This document shows, in pieces, positions 7,584 to 15,644 of a stretch of DNA of 32,994 bases (position 1 is the first letter of the stretch; each line of letters starts with the position of its first letter). The notes below the pieces were generated by a model, which saw only the letters and a program-made list of their open reading frames with translations, had not been told where the DNA came from and did not search any database. This stretch comes from Brevirhabdus sp. (lineage in GTDB: Bacteria; Pseudomonadota; Alphaproteobacteria; Rhodobacterales; Rhodobacteraceae), in the NCBI GenBank assembly GCA_024637315.1, contig JAGXFH010000015.1:1-32994 (forward strand). Reading direction: 5' to 3'. A program made the translations under genes and the position numbers.

Positions 7584-8432
7584 ATGAAGTTACTGCGCTA
7601 CGGCCCTCTGGGCAAAGAGAAACCCGGGCTTCTGGACGGCAACGGCAAGATCCGCGACCTGTCCGCCCATAGCGGCGACCTGGCCGGCGACGCCGTGTCG
7701 CTGGAGGCGCTGGACAGGCTTCGCGGCATCGACCCGGCCAGCCTGCCGCTGGTCGAGGGCGAGCCCAGGATCGGGGCCTGCCTTGCCTGGGTGCCGAATT
7801 TCCATTGCGTCGGGTTGAACTATACCAAGCACGCCGAGGAATCGAACCTGCCGATCCCGAGCGAGCCGGTGCTGTTTTCCAAGGCGACCAGTTGCGTTTC
7901 CGGACCCTATGACCCGGTGATCATTCCCAAGGGGTCGCAAAAGACCGACTGGGAGGTGGAACTGGGCATCGTCATCGGCAAACGCTGCGAGCATGTGAGC
8001 GAGGCCGACGCGCTGGCGCATGTTTCGGGCTACTGCACGATCAACGACGTTTCCGAACGCGCCTTCCAGATCGAGCGCGGCGGCCAGTGGGTCAAGGGCA
8101 AGTCGGCCCCGACCTTCGGCCCGATCGGGCCCTGGCTGGTGACGGCCGACGACGTGCCCGACCCCCAGGCCCTGCGGCTCTGGTTGTCACTCGACGGCAA
8201 GGTTCTGCAAGACAGCAATACCGCCGACATGATCTTCGGCGTGGCCGAAATCGTGTCCTACATGTCGCGCTTCATGGCGCTTCTGCCCGGCGATGTGATC
8301 TCGACCGGGACGCCATCGGGTGTCGGGCTGGGGATGAAGCCGCAGCGCTACCTCAAGCCTGGCGAGGTGATGGAGCTGGAGGTCGAGGGGCTGGGCCGGC
8401 AGCGGCAGCAGGCGGTCGCCTACGACGCCTGA
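7584..8432 (+). CDS. Fumarylacetoacetate-hydrolase-superfamily protein
   Basis: A 282-residue enzyme with a short N-terminal domain and a catalytic FAH domain from about residue 70. The metal ligands are E124 and E126 (DWEVELGIVIG) and D155 (TINDVSER). The HxxE element (H83 and E86, in NYTKHAEES) and the GDVISTGTPSGVG signature are present. The superfamily hydrolyses or decarboxylates 2,4-diketo acids. Members paired with sugar-acid dehydratases commonly act as 2,4-diketo-3-deoxy-aldonate hydrolases, which release pyruvate plus a hydroxy acid. The gene is co-transcribed with the dehydratase. The dehydrogenase needed between the two steps is not present in the window, so the exact reaction is uncertain. 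An AGGA site precedes ATG 7584. Confidence 0.88.
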   Translation: MKLLRYGPLGKEKPGLLDGNGKIRDLSAHSGDLAGDAVSLEALDRLRGIDPASLPLVEGEPRIGACLAWVPNFHCVGLNYTKHAEESNLPIPSEPVLFSKATSCVSGPYDPVIIPKGSQKTDWEVELGIVIGKRCEHVSEADALAHVSGYCTINDVSERAFQIERGGQWVKGKSAPTFGPIGPWLVTADDVPDPQALRLWLSLDGKVLQDSNTADMIFGVAEIVSYMSRFMALLPGDVISTGTPSGVGLGMKPQRYLKPGEVMELEVEGLGRQRQQAVAYDA

Positions 8433-8473
8433 GCGGCTGGGATTGCGCCGCGGGCTGCGCCCGCGTCGCGGTG

Positions 8474-8520
8474 CCCGGCCCTGCCGGGCCGGGAGGCCTT
8501 CGGCGAGGATATTTTCGGAC
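8474..8520 (+). terminator. Probable terminator between convergent FAH and ABC-ATPase genes
   Basis: A perfect 8-bp stem CCCGGCCC/GGGCCGGG (8474-8481 and 8486-8493) with a TGCC loop is followed by a smaller CCTTCGGCGAGG fold and GATATTTTC. The GAGGATATTTT tail resembles intergenic terminator elements common in Rhodobacterales genomes. It lies 41 bases after the FAH stop. The symmetrical stem may also slow leftward transcripts. Confidence 0.65.
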
Positions 8521-8547
8521 GAATGATGCCAGCGGGGGCCTTTGGGC

Positions 8548-10368
8548 TCAGACAGCTTTCTGTTCGAGAAGATCCTCGAGCGGGTCGTGTTCGGCGACCC
8601 AGTGCTGCACGTCCACCTTGCGGAATTCCGGCACGTAATTGCGATCGCCGGCCGCCAGTTTCGAGGTCAGGAATCGCAGCGACGCGCCGGGATCGAGCGG
8701 GCTGGGCAGTTCGCCCGGTATCTTGATCCGCTGCCGGGTCTTCTCGATCCGCGGATCGGGGACCGGCACTGCCGAAATCAGCGCTCTTGTATAGGGGTGC
8801 CGCGCGTCGCCGTAGATCGCGTCGCGGTCGGCCAGTTCGACGGCGCGGCCGAGATAGAGCACGAGGATGCGGTGCGAGATTTCCCGCACCACCGACAGGT
8901 CATGGCTGATGAAGATCATCGACAGGCCGAATTCCCGTTGCAGGTCTTTCAGCAGGTCGATGACCTGCGCCTGGATCGACACGTCGAGCGCCGAGACGGC
9001 CTCGTCGCAGATGATCAGCCTGGGGCGGTTGATCATCGCCCGCGCAATGCCGACGCGCTGGTTCTGGCCGCCTGACAATTCGTGCGGATAGCGGTTGATC
9101 ATCCGCTGATCGAGGCCGACTTTCTCCATCATCGCTGCCACTTCCAGCTTGCGCTGGCGCGAGGTCAGGCCGGGCTGGAACGTCCGCAAGGGCTCGGCGA
9201 TGGAGGCGGCGATGGTCATCCGCGGATTGAGGCTGGCCAGCGGATCCTGGAACACGATCTGCAGATCCTTGCGATACGGGATCATCTGCTTGCGCGGCAG
9301 ACCGACGATGGGCTTGCCAAGCCACGAGACGGAGCCCAGCGTCGGCGGGATCAGTTGCAGGACCGCGCGCGCCAGGGTCGACTTGCCGCAGCCGCTTTCG
9401 CCGACGATGCCGATGGTTTCGCTGGCGTAGAGGTCGAAGCTGACCCCATCGACGGCCTTGAGCGGTACCGTCTTGCCAAACAGTCCCTGATCCAGCCGGA
9501 CCGGGAAATGCACCTTCACGTCCTCGACCTTCAGGATCGGCTCGCTGCGGTCGGTCACCGGCACCAGCGGCTTGCCCTTGTTCGGCTCGTCGATCCGCGG
9601 CATCGCCCTGAGCAGCATCCGGGTGTAGTCATGCTTTGGCGCATGAAAGATCTCGTCGGCGGGGCCTTGCTCGACGAATTCCCCGAGCCGCATCACCTGG
9701 ATCCGGTCGCACATCCGCGCCACCACGCCCATGTCATGGGTGATCAGCGCGATCGCCGTGCCTTCCTGCTTTTGCAGCTCCACCATCAGATCGAGGATTT
9801 CCGCCTGCACCGTCACGTCGAGCGCGGTGGTCGGTTCATCCGCGATCAGCAGCCGCGGATTGCACAGCATCGCCATCGCGATCATCACCCGCTGGCGCAT
9901 CCCGCCCGACAATTCATGCGGGAACTGCCGCAAGCGGCGCTCGGCCTCGGGGATGCGGACGCGGGTCAGCCATTCCAGGCACAGCGCGCGCGCCCTGGCC
10001 CCGGTCAGGCCCTTGTGTTCGTGCAGCACCTCGGCCATCTGATCGACAATCCGCATGTGCGGCGTCAGCGCCGTCAGCGGATCCTGAAAAATCATCGAGA
10101 TCTGATCTCCGCGGATCCTGTTGTGCTCTTCGGGTGTCAGATGCAGCAGGTCGTGGCCGTCATAGTCCACTGTCCCGCCGGTCGTGCCGTTCTCGGCCAG
10201 CAGCCCCATCGCCGCCATGAAGGTCTGGCTTTTGCCCGACCCGCTTTCACCGACGATGCCAAGGCATTCGCCCGGCTCGATGTGGAAGCTGACATTCTTC
10301 ACCGCCTCGATCTGACCGTCTGGCGTGTCGAAGGTGACGGAAAGGTTCTTTACGTCGAGCAGCGCCAT
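8548..10368 (-). CDS. Peptide ABC transporter, fused double ATP-binding protein (DppD-DppF type)
   Basis: A 606-residue cytosolic ATPase with two complete nucleotide-binding domains. Domain 1 has Walker A GESGSGKS (about 40-47), signature LSGGMRQR (about 153-160) and Walker [13 protein letters not shown]. Domain 2 has Walker [10 protein letters not shown] (about 323-331), signature LSGGQNQR (about 431-438) and Walker [13 protein letters not shown]. Each is followed by the peptide-transporter tail ([28 protein letters not shown]). Having both ATPases in one chain is common (GsiA/YejF style) and replaces separate oppD and oppF. ATG 10368-10366 comes one base after the oppC stop, so translation is coupled. 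The frame is open further upstream, but that part lies inside oppC. It powers the OppBC permease. Confidence 0.95.
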   Translation of the reverse strand: MALLDVKNLSVTFDTPDGQIEAVKNVSFHIEPGECLGIVGESGSGKSQTFMAAMGLLAENGTTGGTVDYDGHDLLHLTPEEHNRIRGDQISMIFQDPLTALTPHMRIVDQMAEVLHEHKGLTGARARALCLEWLTRVRIPEAERRLRQFPHELSGGMRQRVMIAMAMLCNPRLLIADEPTTALDVTVQAEILDLMVELQKQEGTAIALITHDMGVVARMCDRIQVMRLGEFVEQGPADEIFHAPKHDYTRMLLRAMPRIDEPNKGKPLVPVTDRSEPILKVEDVKVHFPVRLDQGLFGKTVPLKAVDGVSFDLYASETIGIVGESGCGKSTLARAVLQLIPPTLGSVSWLGKPIVGLPRKQMIPYRKDLQIVFQDPLASLNPRMTIAASIAEPLRTFQPGLTSRQRKLEVAAMMEKVGLDQRMINRYPHELSGGQNQRVGIARAMINRPRLIICDEAVSALDVSIQAQVIDLLKDLQREFGLSMIFISHDLSVVREISHRILVLYLGRAVELADRDAIYGDARHPYTRALISAVPVPDPRIEKTRQRIKIPGELPSPLDPGASLRFLTSKLAAGDRNYVPEFRKVDVQHWVAEHDPLEDLLEQKAV

Positions 10369-10369
10369 A

Positions 10370-11326
10370 TCAGCGTTCCTTGGGGTCAAGCGCGTCACGC
10401 AGTCCGTCGCCGATGAAGAACAGGCTGATGATGGTGAGCAGGAAGAACACGAGCGGCCAGGCAAGCTGCCAGATCGTGCCGTAGATGATCGTGCTGGCAC
10501 CCTTGGAAATCAGCGCGCCGAGCGAGGTGTTGGGTTCCTGCACGCCCAGCCCGAGGAACGAGATGAAGCTTTCCACAAGGATCATCTGCGGCACGAGGAG
10601 GGTCGCATAGACCACCACCACGCCCATCAGGTTGGGCAGGATGTGACGCCGCACGATGGTGAACCAGCCGACCCCCGCCGCCTGCGCCGCCTCGATGAAC
10701 TCGCGGTGCTTCAGGCTGAGCGTCTGGCCGCGCACGATGCGGCTCATCTCGAGCCAGCTGACCACGCCGATGCCGACGAACAGCATCAGGAACGAACGTT
10801 CGAACATCACCATCAAGAGGATGATGATGAACATGTAGGGCACCGCGATCAGGATATCGACGGTGCGCATCATCAGGTTGTCGACCCAGCCGCCGACAAA
10901 GCCCGAGATCGCGCCGTAGAGCGTGCCGATGATCACCGCCATGAGCGCCCCGATGACGCCGACGATCAGCGAGGTCTGGGTCGCCTGGATGGTGCGCGCG
11001 AACAGGTCGCGGCCGACCTCGTCCAGCCCGAAATAATGGCCGGTTTCGATCGAGGGGCCGCCCTGCCCGGCAATGTCGCCCATCCGCGCCCAGTCGATCT
11101 CTTCGTTGCTCCATTGCGCGATGAACGGTCCGAGAAGCGTGAAAATCACCACTGCGAGCAGCGTCACCAACGCTGCGACAGCGGCCCTGTTGCGGGTGAA
11201 GCGGCCCGCCGCATCCTGCCACAGCGAACGGCCCTTGACCTTTTCGGCCTCGACCAGTTTCTCGACGATCCGTTCATTGCGGATCGTGCCGATGGTTTCG
11301 GGTTTCTGGCCGGGTCGCGTCACCAT
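10370..11326 (-). CDS. oppC: Oligopeptide/dipeptide ABC transporter permease (OppC/DppC family)
   Basis: A 318-residue inner-membrane permease. A cytoplasmic N-terminal tail precedes about six transmembrane helices starting near residue 50 ([20 protein letters not shown]). The family-specific [20 protein letters not shown] lies in the periplasmic region. The ATPase-coupling EAA loop is [20 protein letters not shown], and the C-terminus reads [16 protein letters not shown], as expected for OppC. ATG 11326-11324 follows an AGGGGGG site, 12 bases after the oppB stop. It pairs with OppB to form the channel for peptides or other amide-linked solutes delivered by OppA. Confidence 0.95.
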   Translation of the reverse strand: MVTRPGQKPETIGTIRNERIVEKLVEAEKVKGRSLWQDAAGRFTRNRAAVAALVTLLAVVIFTLLGPFIAQWSNEEIDWARMGDIAGQGGPSIETGHYFGLDEVGRDLFARTIQATQTSLIVGVIGALMAVIIGTLYGAISGFVGGWVDNLMMRTVDILIAVPYMFIIILLMVMFERSFLMLFVGIGVVSWLEMSRIVRGQTLSLKHREFIEAAQAAGVGWFTIVRRHILPNLMGVVVVYATLLVPQMILVESFISFLGLGVQEPNTSLGALISKGASTIIYGTIWQLAWPLVFFLLTIISLFFIGDGLRDALDPKER

Positions 11327-11338
11327 GGCTCTGCCCCC

Positions 11339-12262
11339 CTAATACCGGATCTTCGGATCGAGCCATGCATAGGCGACGTCGGCCAGAAGGTTGAAGATGA
11401 TCGTCAGCGTCCCGTACAGGATCGTCACGCCCAGCATCACCGCGTAGTCGCGGTTCAGCGCCGAGTTGACGAAGCTCTGGCCGATGCCGCCGGTGGAGAA
11501 ATAGAGGTCGATGACCACCGATCCGGTAATCATCGCCACGAAGGCGGGGCCGAGATAGGACACGACCGGCATCATCGCCGGCTTCATCGCATGCCGGCGG
11601 ATGATGGTGCGCGTCGACAGGCCCTTGGCTTTTGCGGTGCGGATGAAGTTCGAATGCAGCGTTTCCAGCATCGAGGACCGGGTGATCCGGGCGATCGACG
11701 CCATGTAGGAGGTCGACAGCGCGATCACCGGCATCACCACATATTGCCACTGGCCGCCGTTCCAGCCGCCGCCCGGCAGCCAGCCCAGCTGCCAGGTGAA
11801 GATGATCACCAGGATCGGCGCCATCACGAAATTCGGCAGCGCCTGCGCCGAGAACGTCGCGCCCACGGCGATGTAGTCAAGCAGCGTGTTGTGCCGGATC
11901 GCGGCCAGAACCCCCAGCGACACGCCGACCAGCGTCGCGATCACGAAAGAGATCGTTCCATAGGTCAGCGTGACCGGGAAGCCCTGCGCGATGATGTCGT
12001 TGACGTCACGGTCCTTGTAGATGAAGGACGGGCCAAAATCGAACCGGGTGACGATGCCGACGACATAGTTCCACATCTGCACCGGCAGCGGATCATTCAG
12101 GCCGTACTTCGCCTCGATATTGGCCAGCACCTGCGGCGGCAGCGGCCGTTCGGACGTGAACGGTCCGCCCGGCGCTGCATACATCAGCAGGAAGCAGATG
12201 ATGATCAGGATCAGCAGAGTCGGTATCGCGATCAACAGGCGTCTCAGGATGTAGCGCAACAT
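11339..12262 (-). CDS. oppB: Oligopeptide/dipeptide ABC transporter permease (OppB/DppB family)
   Basis: A 307-residue permease with the diagnostic OppB start MLRYILRRLLIAIPTLLILI, a periplasmic stretch (APGGPFTSERPLPPQ, then KYGLNDPLPVQMW) and about five further helices. The EAA-type coupling loop is FIRTAKAKGLSTRTIIRRHA, and the C-terminus AWLDPKIRY is canonical. It forms the membrane pore with OppC. The ribosome site before ATG 12262-12260 is weak (a GGGG run). Together with a hairpin in the 71-bp gap after oppA, this suggests that permease synthesis is kept below that of the binding protein. Confidence 0.95.
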   Translation of the reverse strand: MLRYILRRLLIAIPTLLILIIICFLLMYAAPGGPFTSERPLPPQVLANIEAKYGLNDPLPVQMWNYVVGIVTRFDFGPSFIYKDRDVNDIIAQGFPVTLTYGTISFVIATLVGVSLGVLAAIRHNTLLDYIAVGATFSAQALPNFVMAPILVIIFTWQLGWLPGGGWNGGQWQYVVMPVIALSTSYMASIARITRSSMLETLHSNFIRTAKAKGLSTRTIIRRHAMKPAMMPVVSYLGPAFVAMITGSVVIDLYFSTGGIGQSFVNSALNRDYAVMLGVTILYGTLTIIFNLLADVAYAWLDPKIRY

Positions 12263-12285
12263 GTCGGTTTACCCCAAAGCAGATC

Positions 12286-12313
12286 GCCCCGGCCCCGCTG
12301 AGCGGACCGGGGC
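12286..12313 (-). other. Stem-loop between oppA and oppB
   Basis: GCCCCGG (12286-12292) pairs with CCGGGGC (12307-12313), and an inner CCGCT/AGCGG pairs around a single-base loop, with a small CC/A bulge between the two helices. It sits in the oppA-oppB gap with no T-run. It is probably a processing or stability hairpin that protects oppA mRNA. Confidence 0.65.
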
Positions 12314-12333
12314 ACTGGTTGTCGAAGCGCCGG

Positions 12334-13962
12334 CTACTCGGCCTTCTTGTAGAGATCCCTGGAATACCAGTTCTGCTCGACATTGTTGACCGGCCAGTTG
12401 CCCACATCGCTGTCCAGCATGTAGACGCCGGCATAGTGGTAGATCGGGATGATCGGCACTTCGTCGGCGATGATCTGCTCGACCTCGGTGTAGAGCGGCT
12501 GCGGATCGTCGGCGGTCTTGGCTTCGGTCATCAGTTCGTCAACGCGGGCGTTGGAATACTTGCCGTCATTGTAGCCCGAGGGTGTGGTCAGCAGGTCGAG
12601 GAAGGTCGAGGCTTCGTTGTAGTCACCGCACCAGGCGCCCCGCGCCAGCGCGAAATCCTGATTGTCGCGCGTATCGAGGAAAGTCTTCCATTCCATGTTG
12701 GCAAGCGTGACTTCGGTGCCCAGCTTCTGTTTCCACATCTGGCCAAGCGCCACGGCGATCTTGCCGTGGGCCTCGTCGGTATTGTAGAGCATGTCGAATT
12801 TCAGCGGATTGTCCGGGCCGTAGCCGGCCTCTGCCATCAGCCGCTTGGCCTCGGCGTCGCGCTCTTCCTGGCTCATCGCCATCATCGGAACATCGGGAAT
12901 GTCAAAGCCCGCAGTCGCGCCGGGGGTGAAGGTGTAGGCTTGGGGCTCTCCTCCCGCCTTGATGTTTTCGGTGATGATCTTGCGGTCAACGGCTAGGGAA
13001 AGCGCCTTGCGCACATTCACGTCCTTGAACTCTTCCGGACCCGAATCCGACAGGTTGAACGTGTAATAGTAGTTGCAGAGCCGCGGGAAGCTTACGGCCT
13101 CGTCGGGATATTCGGCTTTCAGCTTGGGAAACTGGCCGGCCGGCACCTCGGTGCGGTCCAGCTCTCCGGCGAAGTAGCGGGTCAGGGCCGCGTTCTCGTC
13201 GTTGATCACCAGCGCCACGACCTTGTCGATGATCGTGTTCTCGTTGTCCCAATACATCTGGTTGCGTTCGCGCACCGAGCGTTCGGCCGGGACATGCTCG
13301 GTCAGCACATAGGCGCCGTTCGAGACGATGTTTTCGGGCCGGGTCCATTGGTCGCCATGCTCCTCGATCACCTTTTGCGGCGACGGGAAGGTCGAGGCAT
13401 GGGTGGTCATCAGCGGGAAATAGGGCAGCGAGGCAGACAGCCGCACTTCCAGCGTGTGATCGTCGATGGCGCTGACGCCTAGCTCGTCGATCGGCTTTTC
13501 GCCCGCGATGATCGCCGCCGCATTCTCGATCGACATCAACTCGCCGAACCAGGCATAGGGAGAGGCCAGTTCAGGGTTCACCAGCCGCTTCCAGGCATAG
13601 ACGAAATCGCCCGCCGTCACCGGATCGCCGTTCGACCACTTGGCCTCGGGGCGCAGCGTGAAGGTGTACACGTTCTTTTCGTCATTGGTGGTGAAACCGG
13701 TGGCGACGCCGGGGATCAGGTTGCCCTCGGCATCCTGATTCATCAGACCTTCGAAAAGGTCGCGGACGATCTCGGAGCCTATGACATCCTCGACCACCTG
13801 CGGGTCGACGGAACTGTGTTCGTCGAGCACACGGTAGGTGAAGGTCTGGTCATCGGCAAGCGCGTCGCCGGTCACCGGGTGGGTTCCCGCGGCGAAAGCC
13901 GGGCCGACCAGCATGGTGCTGGCCATCAGGCCGGCAATTACAAAACGTGGCATCTTGGTCAT
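12334..13962 (-). CDS. oppA: Oligopeptide-binding periplasmic protein (OppA family)
   Basis: A 542-residue secreted solute-binding protein (SBP_bac_5 fold) with signal peptide MTKMPRFVIAGLMASTMLVG, probably cleaved after PAFAA. The mature start has the OppA pattern of a TFTYRVLDEHSSVDPQV segment. DLFEGLMNQDAEGNLIPGVA and FTLRPEAKWSNGDPVTAGDF follow, both typical of peptide-binding members. Cell entry then proceeds through OppBC and the double ATPase. ATG 13962-13960 follows a GGAGAGGA ribosome site. It is the first gene of a four-gene operon. OppA-family proteins also bind murein peptides, opines or other oligomers, so the ligand could be something other than a plain peptide. A terminal lipoprotein cysteine is absent. 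Confidence 0.94.
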   Translation of the reverse strand: MTKMPRFVIAGLMASTMLVGPAFAAGTHPVTGDALADDQTFTYRVLDEHSSVDPQVVEDVIGSEIVRDLFEGLMNQDAEGNLIPGVATGFTTNDEKNVYTFTLRPEAKWSNGDPVTAGDFVYAWKRLVNPELASPYAWFGELMSIENAAAIIAGEKPIDELGVSAIDDHTLEVRLSASLPYFPLMTTHASTFPSPQKVIEEHGDQWTRPENIVSNGAYVLTEHVPAERSVRERNQMYWDNENTIIDKVVALVINDENAALTRYFAGELDRTEVPAGQFPKLKAEYPDEAVSFPRLCNYYYTFNLSDSGPEEFKDVNVRKALSLAVDRKIITENIKAGGEPQAYTFTPGATAGFDIPDVPMMAMSQEERDAEAKRLMAEAGYGPDNPLKFDMLYNTDEAHGKIAVALGQMWKQKLGTEVTLANMEWKTFLDTRDNQDFALARGAWCGDYNEASTFLDLLTTPSGYNDGKYSNARVDELMTEAKTADDPQPLYTEVEQIIADEVPIIPIYHYAGVYMLDSDVGNWPVNNVEQNWYSRDLYKKAE

Positions 13963-14330
13963 GGTTCATCCTCTCCTATAGGTGGTTTCTGTCGGACCCC
14001 GTCGGCGATGATGTGATGCAGTGGTTCATTCTGCAACAGGTCCGCTTCGGTTGTTATCAACCTGAATGAGTTGCAGTTTGTTCCTGCGACCCTCGGAAGC
14101 GCAAGCATTTCCTAGAATAAACCGTGCGGAAGTCCGAATTTACGGGTGAGCGCCCTGAATTCTTGTCGAACAGAGCTGATCTGTGCCGGGATTCGGCAGT
14201 TTTAGCGCGGCTGTGCTGCGGACGTTCGGGGAGCTTGGGAAAGCTGGATATCCGGCTGGGTTGATTCTGTGGTGATCGCTGGCCGCCGCGGAGGTGCCGC
14301 CGCCAAGGCTAGGATTCGTCGATCCGGGTG
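13963..14330 (-). promoter_or_regulatory. 368-bp spacer upstream of oppA; inverted repeats, no convincing gene
   Basis: The spacer separates the stop of the serine-hydrolase gene from oppA. It contains an inverted repeat GGTTG-TTAT-CAACC (14049-14062) nested between CTGCAAC (14031-14037) and GTTGCAG (14070-14076). That is a candidate operator or leader structure about 70-115 bases before oppA. I could not assign -35/-10 boxes with confidence. A weak AGCTT/AAGCT hairpin (14232-14245) lies downstream of the hydrolase gene, but no clear terminator was found. Confidence 0.35.
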
Positions 14331-15575
14331 TCATCGGCCTCGGGTTTCGCCGAGCGCCTCGCGGATCGCGGTGACGGCGGCAAGGCTGTCGCGGGTGAAG
14401 CTGTCGATCAGGTAGTCGGGCCATGTGGACAACTTGACCACAAGCACCTGCGCCTCCGGGTCGACATGGATCAATTGCCCGAAAACGCCGCGCGCCATGA
14501 AGTTTCCGCGGTTGACGTCGTGCACCCACCATTGCCGGCTATAGGCGCCGTTCGGGGCGACATCGCTGTAGGGCGCCCAGAACTTGTGCGTCTCGCCATC
14601 GCGGCTGGCCGCGACCCAGGATGCGGGGACGACCTGCTCGCCCGCCACCCGGCCGCCGTCCAGCATCATCTGCCCGAAGCGGGCGTAATCGCGCAATGTC
14701 GCGTTGAAGCCGCCATCGGCCAGCGCGGTTCCCGCCGCATCGACGGTGAAGAACGCATCATTCTCGGCCCCGATCCGCGACCAGATCCGGTCCGACAGCA
14801 TGCCGGCCAGCGATTGTCCGGCCGCGCGTTCCATGACCCAGGCCAACACGTCGGTTTCGATCGAGCGATAGCTGAAGCAGTGCCCGTGCGGCCGTTCCTG
14901 TGGCAGCGTCAGGATCACGTCGCGAATCGTGTCCCTCGGGTTGCCTGACCGCGGTGGCCGCCAGCCGCTGGCGATGTCGATGCGGGTCATGTCGGAATGC
15001 GGCACGCCGTAATCCTCGACGAAGCGCACGCCTGACTGCATGTCCAGGACCTGGCCAAGCGTCGCATGCGCATAGCCGCAGCGGTCCAGCTCTGGTACAA
15101 GCTCTGCCAGCGGCGCGTCGAGCGGCAGCACCCCCTCGTCATGCAGAACCCCGGCCAGCGCCCCGACCACGGATTTTGCCACCGATTGCGACAGATGCGG
15201 CGTCTGCGGGGTCATGTCGTTGAAATAGCTCTCGGTAACTAGCCGACCGCGATGCGCCACGAAGAATCCGTCGGTGTAGCTTTCGCTCAGCCAGTCCGCG
15301 ATCGTCTTTCGCGTCCCGTCGGCGCCGGTGAACCGGACCTGCCCCAGATCCTGCTTGTCGGCCCCGAAGCCCCTGACCTGGCCGCCGCCGCGTCCGACAG
15401 CGGCGGTGGGAAACAGGCTTCGGATGTTCTGGAACGACCAGCGGTTGAATGGCGCAAGGTCCCAGTTTTCCAGTGTCGGGCGCTTTTCGGGCGGCGGCGG
15501 AAAGCCTCGCATGATCCCAAGTTCGCGCGCCGTGCGCGGTCGTAGAGGCGGCATGGAAATGCTGTTCTCTGCCAT
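14331..15575 (-). CDS. Serine hydrolase, class C beta-lactamase / NylB-like family
   Basis: A 414-residue enzyme of the beta-lactamase/transpeptidase-like fold without an evident signal peptide, so probably cytosolic. The catalytic SxxK is S131-V-A-K134 (in LSQSVAKSVVG) and the second motif is Y236-R-S (in CFSYRSIETD). Y-x-S in place of Y-x-N, together with DGFFVAHRGRLVTESYF and QSGVRFVEDYG, resembles 6-aminohexanoate-dimer hydrolase (NylB) and related amidases/esterases rather than true beta-lactamases. The start could be TTG 15581, but ATG 15575-15573 is preferred. The gene lies 69 bases after potD and is probably the last gene of the pot operon, so it may hydrolyse an imported amide. Esterase activity is an alternative. 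Confidence 0.85.
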   Translation of the reverse strand: MAENSISMPPLRPRTARELGIMRGFPPPPEKRPTLENWDLAPFNRWSFQNIRSLFPTAAVGRGGGQVRGFGADKQDLGQVRFTGADGTRKTIADWLSESYTDGFFVAHRGRLVTESYFNDMTPQTPHLSQSVAKSVVGALAGVLHDEGVLPLDAPLAELVPELDRCGYAHATLGQVLDMQSGVRFVEDYGVPHSDMTRIDIASGWRPPRSGNPRDTIRDVILTLPQERPHGHCFSYRSIETDVLAWVMERAAGQSLAGMLSDRIWSRIGAENDAFFTVDAAGTALADGGFNATLRDYARFGQMMLDGGRVAGEQVVPASWVAASRDGETHKFWAPYSDVAPNGAYSRQWWVHDVNRGNFMARGVFGQLIHVDPEAQVLVVKLSTWPDYLIDSFTRDSLAAVTAIREALGETRGR

Positions 15576-15607
15576 CTGCAAAGTCCCGACTGGTTCAGAG
15601 GAAAGGC

Positions 15608-15630
15608 GGGGCGACCCGGTCGGCCGCCCC
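15608..15630 (-). other. GC-rich stem-loop between potD and hydrolase gene
   Basis: GGGGCG (15608-15613) pairs with CGCCCC (15625-15630). After an A/C mismatch, CC (15615-15616) pairs with GG (15622-15623), leaving a CGGTC loop. It lies 15 bases after the potD stop. It may be a stabilising or partially terminating hairpin at the 3' end of the potD message. Confidence 0.55.
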
Positions 15631-15644
15631 GAATTGAAAGACCC

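Noticed and set aside
9082-12301. Rightward frames of 444 and 658 codons opposite the opp genes
   Set aside because: His/Arg/Asp-rich antisense frames without motifs. They lie over unmistakable ABC-transporter genes.
14140-14334. Leftward 64-codon frame whose ATG overlaps the serine-hydrolase stop (ATGA)
   Set aside because: Codon third positions are rich in A and T (GGA, AAT, CCT, CTA, AAA and others), unlike every real gene here. The product is Pro/Ser/Thr-rich with no family pattern, and there is no separate ribosome site.
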